This document shows positions 1 to 11,332 of a DNA stretch of 64,000 nucleotides, one piece after another; positions within the stretch are counted from its first letter, which is position 1, and each line of letters opens with the position of its first letter. The translations under genes were made by a program, and so were the position numbers. The stretch spans positions 2,480,001 to 2,544,000 of the forward strand of contig JACGCM010001659.1 of the NCBI GenBank assembly GCA_014058105.1. The letters run 5' to 3'. The notes beneath the pieces were generated by a model, which searched no databases, was not told the DNA's origin, and saw only the letters and a program-made list of their open reading frames with translations. Origin of the DNA: Kingdonia uniflora (lineage: Eukaryota; Streptophyta; Magnoliopsida; Ranunculales; Circaeasteraceae).

Positions 1-1335
1 TATAACAACAATATCGGTCTCAGAGTATCCATCCTCATAAAGCCTTTGACCAAGATTGTCGCTAGCAACAGTCACATCATCTACATTATTTTTTGCCTAT
101 TAATCGAGTTAATCCATATCTGCCCGGAATGAATTCCTCAGGTTCTCAACTTCTAAGCTCGAATGCGCCTTCTTTTTCACAAGTTTGGCTCATTCCTTTG
201 CCAATTATTTTTCAAAATCAATGGTCTGCTTCAGTGCCAACCTCCCCTCTTTAACACCTCTTTCAACATATGGGATACTAGTACAAAACACAAATTAACA
301 AAGTATACAACGTATCAAAATATTCACATGAATTAAGGATCTGAATTCCTCAGAGTCCTCCAACACAACAACTTTGAACTTCTCTTCTTGCGCAACCAGC
401 TCCACCTCTAATTCTGCTTCTGCCACCACTTCCTTCGCCTCATTAACTACCACAAGTGAGGGACTGCCCACTTTTTTTTAGGCCATCTCGACCTACCCAC
501 ATTCTGCAGTCACAGATTTCGAACCATCAGCCTTCGCGAGTCTCATCTTCAATGTCCTTTGGTTTTCTCTACCAGAGGTTGAGGTAACCTTAGAGTTCAG
601 AACCATTGGTGTATCTCTTGCCAAAATAGGCATTGCACCAATGTCCACAGATAATTCTACTCCAGCCCTAGCAAATGGGCCAACTCAAATTATTTTTCGC
701 TTGGCCTATGATTTATAGACTTTAACAAATTTACTGTTCACCCTCTTGTGCCTACTTATCTCAAGTTCACCCAGCATAGTTCCTAGCTCAATTTCCTCTT
801 GGGCTGCTGTATCGATCAAAGATTCTCCTCTCTTAACTTTATAATGAAGATCTGCATGCGACACAACATATTTTCAAAAACAAATAGAACACTAATAGAC
901 ACAGTTCAAAATTAGTAAAATTTACTTACGTTTCTTAAGTATTTTATATTTGAGAGCCAAGGGGTCCTCGCCAGCTCCCTGGAGACACTCGCCTTTCACC
1001 CAAATCAAATTATCATTCCATACTCTTTTAGCAGAATTAAGATTTATAAATTGGGGTCGGGTCGAGCTGGAAGAGAAGTACACATCCCCATATGAAGTGA
1101 CGTATTTCACAGTATAATACTTCAAAACATCAGAATGAGCTATTCTTCTCCTATTCCCCTCATGGGCCCACCTCCTATTTAAATTCTCATAGATATTGAT
1201 CAACACCCACATGTTACCATTCAGCTGGGCCAGGTACGCCATGATCTTTTTCATGATGCCTTTCCCAAGGTTACTTAAAGGCACCACCAACTCATATTCA
1301 AACTGGGCAAAATAGCACAGAAAACCCTCATCCAA
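1..1335 (-). pseudogene. Decayed 'putative plant transposon protein' reading frame
   Basis: An open stretch of 137 codons (1335 down to 922) contains a block I recognise from the family annotated in many plant genomes as 'putative plant transposon protein': NGNMW, then RRI, then FINLNSAKRVWNDNLIWVKG followed by CLQ. Function of the family is unknown. Lower coordinates in the same direction still read as protein-like, Glu/Val-rich sequence (for example around 340-480 and 540-840) but with several stops, so the gene is broken and probably continues beyond the window edge. It lies antisense to the LTR at 4260-4783. Family assignment is from memory of the conserved block; the rest is inference. 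Confidence 0.5.
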
Positions 1336-2519
1336 ATCACCTCAAATATTCCCATCAAAATACTCAAGAACAGCATATTGGAATCTTTATATGAGTTTTC
1401 TCGTGTTCCAAGTTAGGCAGCAAGAAAAATATGCTTTTACCCCCATTTCTATCAGAACACCCCCTAAATAGTCTCTTATCATATTCCATTACATTTCCCT
1501 ATACACCAACTATACCACTTTTACATTTACAATACTCTTTAAACATATCTGAGTCTACAGGATACCGATAGATATTATATACATTATATTATTTTCATAT
1601 CATTACAGTAATTCTCACTCAAAAAAGGAAAACAAATTTTAAAAAGCCAATTTTTCCTCAAACCATACAGAAGCAAAATTTCCCTATATAGTAAACATTT
1701 TAAAATTCAAATGCACAAAACTAGAGGGAATAATTCATAAGAACATAAATAAGGAAATCATCACAACTATACACAGACATTCATATCAAACACAAATACG
1801 ATAAACACGAAAAATACTAACCTTCAACGTTAGAAAAGGAATCAGGCACCGTAAACGCTTCCTCCTTCACAACAGAACTCAGTAACAATAATTTTTTATC
1901 AAACCCAACAATGGCAACATCCTCTTCCCTCCAAAAATGATGCCTATTCTCTGGGTTTTTCTCTCTAAAATCACTGCAATCAATTTTTTTCTCTTTCTCT
2001 CTCTAGATTTTAGCCTCTCTATTTTCTGTAAATATTTGGAAGAAGAAGGAGATATATTATTTATAATTTTTCTTTCTAACCACTAGCAATTTTTGGGACT
2101 CACGCAAGCCACTCTCGGTTGTAAGCCCTCAGTTTTACAACCGAGGTGTCTCTTTCACTGCTCCTGTTAGACGAGTTATACCTTTTGGGTATAAACCCCT
2201 TTTCATCATTAACCCAAACCCTATAACTAAATGCATCTCTCTCTATTTGTCTCTTACCCCACGCAGTCTCATACCTTCCCACATCTATGATGACAAAATC
2301 CTTTCACACGAAATCGACCTATACCTCCACAATAAATCTTATACTCTTCATTTCATATTCTCCTACTTATAACAACTACGTTCACCATTATTCCCAATGC
2401 TCAAACATTTGAATAAATCCTAAACAAACTTTTACATAAACGAGGAATAGAATCAGAACAGGAATCTTATTAACTTATATGCAATTACAATATTTTGGCC
2501 TACACACATGACCGACCTC
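1336..2519. other. AT-rich interval, no recognisable gene
   Basis: About 1.2 kb without a reading frame I can assign. A 60-codon minus-strand frame at 2100-2282 has no recognisable motif. A pyrimidine-rich stretch near 1985-2030 could be leader sequence for the minus-strand frame at 922-1335, but this is a guess. Confidence 0.4.
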
Positions 2520-2873
2520 TCAAAGATAATTACATCTAAAATAACCAAGGTGCCCTGCAGTACCACATTTGATCAGTTCCCCACCAATAAACCTCTCGTC
2601 TTTAGCAACTATCTCATCTAGTGTAATCTCTTTCATAATAGGTCTTCGAGCTTCAGGCTCGACGATCATTTCACGAAATACCTCACATAAAAAATGACGA
2701 TCAACCTCATTCTCCCTAGCCCTTGCATTTAACCCATCTACTTGCAATACATAAATAGGTAAATCGGCATCATAATCGAGCAACCCAAATAACCTTTCAC
2801 GAACTTCAGCTACCTTTATAGCCAAGCGCTCTTTAACCGCATGTCGAACTCTTTGAGAGTGAGCCCTCACCAT
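2520..2873 (-). CDS. Unrecognised 117-aa antisense reading frame
   Basis: Uninterrupted 117-codon frame with a protein-like composition: charged, rich in Arg/Glu/Val, with an N-terminal basic segment, a middle segment around DADLPIYVLQVDG, and a C-terminal Cys pair (IKCGTAGHLGYFRC). I do not recognise the family. Like the frame at 922-1335 it is antisense to the downstream LTR at 4260-4783, so it may be an accessory antisense frame of the same decayed retroelement. It could equally be a chance frame. Confidence 0.3.
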   Translation of the reverse strand: MVRAHSQRVRHAVKERLAIKVAEVRERLFGLLDYDADLPIYVLQVDGLNARARENEVDRHFLCEVFREMIVEPEARRPIMKEITLDEIVAKDERFIGGELIKCGTAGHLGYFRCNYL

Positions 2874-4245
2874 ATTTACTAATTTAACATCTTCATCTAC
2901 CCCTTATTTATAAGCACAGAGTACAATATCATCCAATCCCATCTTGTACGCCTCTCAGATACTACATAATAAATATCACAACTGTCATAGTCATCCACCC
3001 TAACAAATAAATACTTATATCTCCACCTCACATCAAAAAATACATACTAATTGGTCAAAATTTTATCACATTTCTTCTTAAACTATACTGTTATTAAATC
3101 ATTTTGAGCAGTACACGTTTATTTTTATCATACATAATTAGTCAGTTCAATACTCATATTTGCAACATTCAGCATATACATAGTTTAAACGATCTACCCT
3201 TTACAGATCGATAAACATTTCATATTTTAATATAACCATACTATATTCTACAGTTCGATATAATCATTTTTATCTACTAATCCAGAGTTTAAGACATTTG
3301 ATGTCATAACAACCTTTTTCATTAGCTAGAAACTGCACACTATAGAATGCTTTACAAAAATAGTAAGTTACAAATATTTCCTACAGTTTGTTCTAAAGAT
3401 TATAATCACTATCTGGTATTGGCAAGAATTCTAAGTATGAACACTAGAAGCTTCATCGACCTCTGAAACCACCACTTCTCCAAGAAAATGAAGATGGCTG
3501 TAACAGAGACCTTCCACCTCTAAAACCCCCACCTCTGCAAGAAAGCAAAGATGGTTGTAACAAAAACATACTTTTACCACCACCTCCTCCTACAGGACCC
3601 AATCACTCGTAGAATAATAACAAGACTTCCTGAAATAGATGCCAGCAACCTCATTCTCCTCGGTTATGGCATCCTCTACAAGTGGATGAAGACATACACT
3701 GCGCTACTCACTCTCTGCCACTAGATAATTAAGCCGTGCCATCTGGTAGTAGTCACTATCTGCCTCCACTACCTCCACGCATGTCATACCATGATAGGTA
3801 GGATGCACTGGAATTGGAGTAGGGAGATCTAAGAACTACGTCCCAAAATAGTGAAACTAGAGTTCCTACACTTTGGCAAGAACACTAGATTCATATATTT
3901 GACGTCTGGCTTTCACCATTATAACTACAAAAGATTTGAAAAGACACTAACTTGCAAAAGAATAACAGGCTGTACAAAAAATATTGGAATTTATACAGAG
4001 ATGTACATTCAATGTAGGGAGGATTTCCGAAGTAGTCATCATTCAACGAATACTTGTGGAAACCCAACAACCAATTAAACATAGTCACAATCCTAATAAC
4101 ATTCCAGTTCTCAACAGTCCATTATACTTCTAAGGTAAAAAATTTATGTACCAAATCCATCATTGATAATGTCAGATAACCTCTTCATATTCTAATATCG
4201 AGCTCCGATTAAACCTTCTCAACTCAAGATACACGTGCCTTTAGT
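2874..4245. other. Retroelement-derived interval without intact gene
   Basis: No intact reading frame. Around 3465-3570 the minus strand reads as an RGG-type repeat (GGGFRGGRS, then SGGFRGR), produced by two imperfect direct copies of a ~55-bp segment. This resembles an Arg/Gly-rich tail but is interrupted on both sides. The interval lies just upstream of a polypurine tract and LTR. Confidence 0.35.
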
Positions 4246-4783
4246 TAAGAGGGGGCAATTGTAGGGGATTATCCCTCGACCTAGGATATCATCGAGCTAA
4301 TACCATGTCAAACTCACGCAACATGCACGTGACATATGCTATCAACAATGACGCCTAGACTATAAACTGTAGAAGAATGTGGCTCAAGCACTCCAAGTAA
4401 AATAAAACAAGTCAATGATACATGTCTCCCACGAACTGGCAGTTACAGAGATAACCTTCACTCTTCCTCCAATTCAGGAGAATATATTGACGCATATAAA
4501 TGAACTGAGACTAAGGTCTATAAAAGGGACAAAACACAGAAGAAGAAGGGGACCAACAAAATTTTATCTAGCTCAAGAGATCATAACTTATAAATCAAAA
4601 TATCAATCTCAAGCAATAAAGATACAGTTACTAAATCCTCAAGTCGAGGTCATGGTTTTTACCTATTCCTAGGTTTCCACGCTAATCATATGTGTCATCT
4701 TATATTATTAGTCATACTAATTGTGTCACATGTATATTTGGTGTAAGAGCCTATTCGAGCTATTATGAAATTAGGCCCTTACA
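4246..4783 (+). mobile_element. Polypurine tract plus 3' LTR of a decayed LTR retrotransposon
   Basis: A purine run (taagagggggcaa, 4246-4258) is followed by TGTAGGGG at 4260 and ends at CCCTTACA (4776-4783), giving a 524-bp LTR-like unit with short inverted ends TGTAGGG/CCCTTACA. A TATA box (TATAAAAG) lies at 4519-4526. A polypurine tract directly before a TG start is what a 3' LTR of a plus-strand element looks like. The matching 5' LTR is not in the window. The antisense frames at 922-1335 and 2520-2873 would then lie in the 3' internal part of this element (inference). Confidence 0.6.
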
Positions 4784-5806
4784 GGTAGTAGGTGCATTAG
4801 TAAAAAAAGCTTAATAAGGAGGCATCTACATAGAAAGTCCAGTGGGTTGGGTATGCATTAGTTTGTCAAAGTTGAACACCCTAATAGGAGGTCCTATGGT
4901 AGAAGAAGGTAACATGATGCCTTGTTGTTGTGTTAGGACAAAGTAAGGCAAGATGATTGCCAGAGGCACAGTAGTCAAAATAATAGGTGTACTTGTTCAA
5001 TAGGAATAATCAGAATTAAGGTTAATAGGAGGATTTAAAGGTCCTGGTGTACCAAGGACTGGTGGAACAAGTCTAGGATTTTGTATGAGGATGTGTTTAG
5101 GTGGAGCATTAGGCATATGTTGGTTAAAATTGGAGGTAGAAGGTGATAAATGGGGTAACATATTAATAGGAGGGACTGGAGCTCTGTGGTAACTGTAAGG
5201 GTTATTGATATATGCATTTCATCTATAAGGTCCTTTTCCTCGACGTGGGATATATCTACCTCGAAGACGGCCCAAGAGCCATAACTCTTCTACCTTGAGG
5301 CAAGTAACCATTACTACCTTGATTCTCCATTTGTTGAAGTAGAAGTTTGAACACAGGTAATAAACACAATGGTGAAGGAGAACATCCCTATTTTATATTA
5401 GTATAGTAGTTGCATACAATACAAGAAAAACTCTGTGAAAGAGGAATTCTTGGCCAAAAACTCAAAGAGCAATAAACATTTGTAAGAGGTTTGGCATTCA
5501 TAATCTTCAAATCAAAGGGGGGAGACCGGTGTTTAGATTTACCATGATGATTAGTTTGTTTGTATGAAATAGTGGCCTCCCAAAGGTCTGGCTTGTGGTA
5601 TACGAAATGTTACGATTTAATTTATTAGTTTTATGCTTGTAAGTGGTCTCTAAGACTGATTAGGGTATTTTAGGGTTAGCAAGGTAGAGTAAGTCAAATC
5701 CCTATCATTACTGCTAGATTCAATCCTAAGGTCCAGTTGGATGCCATTTTGGGGTAGATGAATCTGACTAAGCTCATATATTTGGTATCCATAGTTATCA
5801 TTTTTC
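4784..5806 (-). mobile_element. Probable LINE ORF1 distal remnant
   Basis: Low-complexity Gly/Pro/Leu-coding sequence on the minus strand that continues the direction of the LINE ORF1 remnant at 5807-7224, including an Arg/Gly-rich stretch near 5225-5285 (GRLRGRYIPRRG). No intact frame remains. Assignment to the LINE rests on orientation and composition only. Confidence 0.35.
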
Positions 5807-7224
5807 TTAAAGTGGAGGTTTTACGACTCTGAGTAAAAGTACACGTTTCCTACATATATATTGAAAACAAAGCTTGAGTAGCCGACAAGTTAAGAGCTTC
5901 AGAGGAACATACCTCGAGATCAAGAAAGAGGAGAATAGGATCATCCATAAGCATATTAGATGACTTATCAGCTTGAGAATGAATATAACCATCTCCAGCA
6001 TAAGGGGCAGCCGTAGGACAATAGGAATTAGTACCATTTTTTTTATAAAGATGGATTCCGTGGAACAAGGGTGAACTTGTTGACTTATAAGTATGGGGTC
6101 CATAAAGAAAGTGATACAATCCTGAATGTTTGCCTCTTGGATACGTGCTCTATTATTATTGGCTAAAAATAAAGGCAATCCACGTGGCATTAAATTAGTA
6201 TCCCCCATCTTCATTTGTTTAGAACTTATGTGCCCTAATTCTGGTCTCTGGTCCGGTGATGTCCTGGGAACTTCTTGCAATGAACTTGTAGGAACTCGAG
6301 CGTGCGCGCTCATATTACGGATATAAGCTATATCTGTCTTGGTGATGATGGCATCAGAGTAATTTCTTAGACGAGTATTGTTTTGAAGATTAAAATCCTG
6401 TGGATAGACAGTTATTGATTTGTAATTATTTTCTTGGTGTCCGATTTTCCCACAGTAATAACATAGCCTTTTTAGACGTTCATATTGATAATGCAAAGTA
6501 TAATCCGAATGGCCTTTGATTTTCAAAGTGGACATTTTAATAAACGCCTGAGATAAATCCAAAGAGACCATGATTCGTAATAGTTTCATCCCCAAATGGT
6601 TAAAAGTTGGTTCCTTATCAAACTGTAGAAAGGAACCATTTTTTTTTGCTATTGCCTGGGCAATAGGGAGGATAATTATTCCAGCGCGAAGACCATCATC
6701 TTATGCCTAAAAAGGTAGCAGATTGAAATCAATGTCCTTGATAGAGTGAACGAGGACCAACGTTGAACTTATAGTAATGCTCCAAAGACATACCACAACC
6801 CTTGATAGAGTATTTTGTAAACATCTACCAAAAATTATAGAGTAACTTTAAATAAGCCTCGTTCAAGCATTTCCACCTGAATCCCATAGTTCTTCAAGCC
6901 CCAAATATTTTGGAGTTCCACTGTAATGGTGTGTGTATCAAGCCGAAAGGAAGAGAGGAGTTTAAGAAAATGGCTTAATTCTCAAGATTCATTTTCCGCG
7001 GTGGAGAACTGGAAATCCAAATTGAGGACATCCTCATCAAGGGGAACTTCACACCTTGCATGCATTTGACTATATAGTTTTTCTTCCTCAGAAGATAACA
7101 TCGGAGGGGGAAGTACTAAAGGGAGGGAAGGAACAAGTAGTGGGAAATTAGAAGTTGATTGCAGGTCAGGTGATTTAGGAGATTGAGATGACTCTTGTAA
7201 ATTGTTCGCCATAACTATAAGCAC
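5807..7224 (-). pseudogene. LINE ORF1 remnant (DUF4283 plus zinc knuckle)
   Basis: Reads downwards from ATG at 7224. The N-terminal 80 codons (MANNLQESSQ...) are Ser/Pro-rich. After a stop near 6982 the next ~330 bases read in several frames as a DUF4283-like region (GLKNYGIQVEMLERGLFKV). The frame from 6595 then carries YERLKRLCYYCGKIGHQENN. That is the CX2CX4H part of the zinc knuckle found in plant LINE ORF1 proteins, with the last Cys replaced by Asn. In LINEs this protein binds RNA. Multiple stops and frameshifts show it is dead. It runs opposite to the LINE at 8096-15469 and is a separate, older copy. Confidence 0.65.
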
Positions 7225-8081
7225 ACAAATCCAGATAAATGAGAATGGAAAATTGTTAAAAGGCGCGAGTGGAAGAGAAAGAGAATCAGTGGGCTCAGTA
7301 GGGTTTTTTTTAGGTTCTCACAATTCTCACACTCATATGTCTTTGCTTATTATTATTATTTTTACTAAGTATTTTGAAGAGTTAAATAACCTTTTGGGCA
7401 TAGAAGATTGCTTGCCTCATAAAGCTCATACTCTGTGACTGATCTTGCTTGAAACCTTATGTTTGCACTTAGTAAGTACAACTTGGGGAGTAGTAATGTT
7501 ACTGCAAGTTTTACCTTGCGGTGTCTTTAGTTACTACATGTGAACTTACGGTAGTGGGCGTACATTTTAGCAGTTGGTCCTAACTTTCTTAATACTTTGC
7601 CTACTTGACATCAACAAAGGAGTACATTCTAATTCTTTTATGAGATTGAAAATTTATTAAACCACAAGTTGTAATAAATTCAAATATTATTCCTTAATAT
7701 TTTTTGAGCATAACGGTCTAGCATGCACATTAGCGTGTGCCTCAGTGCTCAAGTTTGGAATCTGCTTTGAAAAGATCGGCCCACTTTGCTTTAATTTGGG
7801 GAAACCCGGGTTGAATGTAAAAGCGATTAGAACACTAAAATCCTTCTTGGGCGTCGGCTCTGCCTCTTCATATTTCTACTTCTTGTATCATTACAAGGAG
7901 ACGGACTGGGAAGAGATCTATGAGTGGGAATATCACATGGGTTTTCAACAAAAGAACTCCTTACTCACACAGATTTAAATAACGCAACAAGTCGACCGGT
8001 CCAACTGGTCAAGAAGAATCTTTGTACATCGTTGCTGGGAAAAGTGACCTTCTAGGATGGGTTATTTTCTCCCATCAATGT
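7225..8081. other. LINE target-site flank, no recognisable gene
   Basis: About 860 bp without an assignable gene. A 77-codon plus-strand frame at 7745-7978 has no recognisable motif. The interval ends in the left copy of the LINE target-site duplication at 8085-8095 and was contiguous with 15481 onwards before the LINE inserted. Confidence 0.4.
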
Positions 8082-8360
8082 AAGGTCTCTAATGCTTAGC
8101 GATCATCTCTCCCTTTTCCCCTTCTCCCTTTTCCCTCCTTTCCCTACCTCCTAGCCCACCCTCCCTCATCCTGCCCTCGTCCACTGCCTACCCTCCACCA
8201 CTCCTCTAAACTATCTTCTCTCCTCCCCACCACATCCTCCTGCTCATTCCTCTCCCTCTTTTCTCCAGTTTTCTTTTACCTAAACCCATGCAAACCCCAA
8301 AACTCACATTAATTCTCTAACCCAGCACCCTACACCGTCCTCTCCCCCATACAGCGCCGA

Positions 8361-10250
8361 ATGAACTCCAAAGGAATGCTTCCAACTCACAGCAAGTCTG
8401 AGGAGACAAATGAACTCACACAACTCATGCAAGGAATCACCACCCATGATCATGTTCCGGTTATTCACCTCAAAGACTCGACCTGGAATTATCTTAAAAA
8501 TAAGTGGGAGAATGCCATTGCTTTCAGGTCAATATCACCGGATCTGAAGGAGCACATAATCATGGACAGAGTCCTGCGAGCATGGGCGAAGCTTATCCCA
8601 TGTGTCCCTCCTTTCTCTTACGAGCGGGAATCAGGAGTTTTTATCACAAACTTTGACAACCCCAAGGACCTGGAAACCATCCATCAGTCCCAACCGGTGA
8701 ATGTGTTTGGCTATTCCATCCTTCAACGGCGTTTTAATCCATTGTTACATCAAACTGAAATATGATTCTCGAAGTTCCTATGTTGGGTCCAAATTTCGGG
8801 TATTCCGTGTTGCATACTAGGTAAGGAGATGCTCCGCATCATCAGGAATAAAATCAGAGAATATGCTTGTGATGACTGGATTGAGAACGCTACCGAGAAC
8901 CGGCGAAGCAACTTTGTGTGCATCCAGGTTAATATGTTCACGGATACACCACTGGTACTGTCCATTCCGATCTCACGGACGGCTCATTTCGAAGACGCCC
9001 GGATTACAGTTCGTTACGAACGTTTAGAGGGCTTTTGCCCGTATTGTGAAATTCTTACACATACGTTATACACTTACAATAGGTACACGAAGGTGAAACT
9101 TGAGAGGAAACGCCTTAACATACACGACAAATTTGAATTTCATTACGGTTCTCTCATCCAAATTAACCCCCCAAAAAATATTACCGTTCCGCGCTTCAAA
9201 AATTTCTACTCTGATAATCATCCCCATACACACCATGAACTGGATGCGAACGTCAGAAAAAATACCGGGGAGTATCGACAGAATCCGTATGGAGAAGGAA
9301 CCTTTTTCTCGCCGGAAACGGAAATGCAACCGTACGTCACAGAACCCTCCTATAACCTCCAGCAGAACTACCATCACAACTCTGCACATAATCAGCAACA
9401 TCTCTCGGAGTGGCAACAACAACTTTGACCCAGGCCGGAATCCCTTATGGATGGTGGATTGTCTAGCTACAGTGGATACCCTTATATGCCAAGTAAAGAA
9501 GCCAACCAATTTGGCAGCTCTTCATCCGTCCCAGTCTTTGGTGGGACCAAAACAGCTAGAACCCTAGACTTTGATGAGACAGCCAAACAATTTTGCCTTA
9601 AACACCAAGAAAACGTTCACAAGGGACACTTGGGACCCGTAACTACTCATTACAAATCATTGCTCTTGAAGGGGTCCATCCCATCACATATCGCTCTCAC
9701 AAACAGTTCTCATGCATGGAGGCAGCAGCGTAACACACGGGATGATGACCTGGATATGGGGACCGCAGCGTCACATCTACTTTCTAGCCAAGCCGACTTC
9801 TCGGCAAAAAAAGCTTTGAACCATGACTTTTCGTCCAAACTGGGGACCCACACCAAAAATCACCTCAATGGTCTCTTTGCTAGTTTGGATTACAAGCAGT
9901 TACGTCAACAGGCGGATCCAAAAAAATTGAAAAGCCCACTTATGATGAGTTCAAGTCAGGCCTTTGGTTTTGCTTCAAAGAAGCCCAAACTCCTCATTGG
10001 AAGCCCAACCTTCTCATCTTCAAAACCCAAGCTGGATCCACAACCATCTCAACAATTGGCGAAGAGCATTTCGAATCCCAGACCGAGTTCAGTTATGGGC
10101 CTAAGCCTTAAGAAAGTAGACTGTTCTAGTCTTACCTCCCCACTCCAAAGGACTCCCTTCTTCCAACCCCTTAAGAAAAGGATGATCGGACCCAAGGCTC
10201 ATCAAAAACCGGCCTCGACTCACTTCCTCTTCCCTCTCAGCCCAACATAA
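8361..10250 (+). pseudogene. LINE ORF1: DUF4283 / zinc-knuckle protein, broken
   Basis: Three consecutive frames (8361-8765, 8829-9428, 9447-10250) together form a gag-like ORF1. The first has the DUF4283 pattern (SYERESGVFITNFDNPKDL). The second ends its conserved part with YERLEGFCPYCEILTHTLYT, a CX2CX4H zinc knuckle whose final Cys is Tyr. The third is a Ser/Pro/Lys-rich tail typical of plant LINE ORF1. Stops at 8763 and 9426 and frame changes break it. The product would have bound LINE RNA in a ribonucleoprotein particle. Confidence 0.75.
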
Positions 10251-11332
10251 ACTACTCCCTCGCCAGCTCCGACTATTTTTTCATCAGGCTCAGCCTCTAC
10301 TCAGGCCTTCTCATCCATGGAGCCTTCACCACTCGAGGTTTGATACTCATCTTCAGACTGGCTGGGCTGGATGACACCATCCCACAACGATCTATTTAAA
10401 GACAGATCGTTCAGCAGATTTGGAAGCAGCACCGGCAATAAAGGTAAAAGGAAACGCATCCCCACAACTTCTACACACGCAACGGAAGGTACGGGAGAGT
10501 CTAAATCAGCCAAAGTACGTGTTATCCCTTTTCCTTTCACTTTCATCGCTAAATTCCATAACTATGAGTTAAATTTTGTTATACCTGTTTGTTTGATTTT
10601 TCCAATGTTATTCTTATATCCCCCTCCCTCCCAGCCAAACCAGGGTAGACCCCCCGGACATAGACAACATATTACTAGACTCTTTCTACCCCGTATCACT
10701 TACCTTGACCAGGAAATGCCCCTCGGTTACAGGCAGACCAGACCTTATTATTGTAAGAATTCTTTGCGGGCTCTCGATAATCGTAAATATCAAATGCTTG
10801 ACCTTGACCGGCCAAGCCTTACTGTCACGGGTAGACCCCGAACTAAATGGGGTAGACCCCCAGGCTTTTGACTCCTCAAACTTTTTTCCAGGAAATAAAC
10901 TTTTCACGGCCGTGCCAAGACCAAGACCTCCTCAACTCCTCTCGGTCAATTCCCAGAGAAAAGCTTTGGGACTTCGGGCTTGGACTTCTATAGAAAGCCT
11001 CCCAATCTGGAAAATTGTGTAGGCCTTCATTGCTTGATCAAGTCGGTCTGGAATCAGTTAATAGCGATTAGGAGCAAGATGAGCAAATCCCCTTCGTCGC
11101 ATATGGGGGGTAGGATGGACTAGGTAAAAATCTATAGATCTTTCCATGCTTCAACACGGACTCTCATTGCCTCACCGCATCCCTCCGTCTTTTCCCGCTT
11201 GGTGAGCGCTTTTACCATTGGCAACCCTATAACTTTGGGCACCAGTAAACACACTTATCCCACCAGCACTCACCGTACCTGCAAAACTTAACACCCTTTG
11301 GAAGTGGGCCCGACACCGGCCCTCGGTGATCA
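10251..11332 (+). other. LINE ORF1 tail / inter-ORF region
   Basis: Between the last clear ORF1 frame and the endonuclease. The word gggtagacccc recurs (near 10643, 10830 and 10851), as part of a small repeated segment. A 166-codon frame at 10371-10871 shows no domain. I see no separate gene. Confidence 0.5.

Noticed and set aside
3465..3570. RGG-repeat-like coding on the minus strand
   Set aside because: Interrupted on both sides and explained by a short local duplication; no gene can be supported.
9066..9509. 147-aa minus-strand frame inside LINE ORF1
   Set aside because: Shadow of the plus-strand ORF1, which carries the recognised zinc knuckle.
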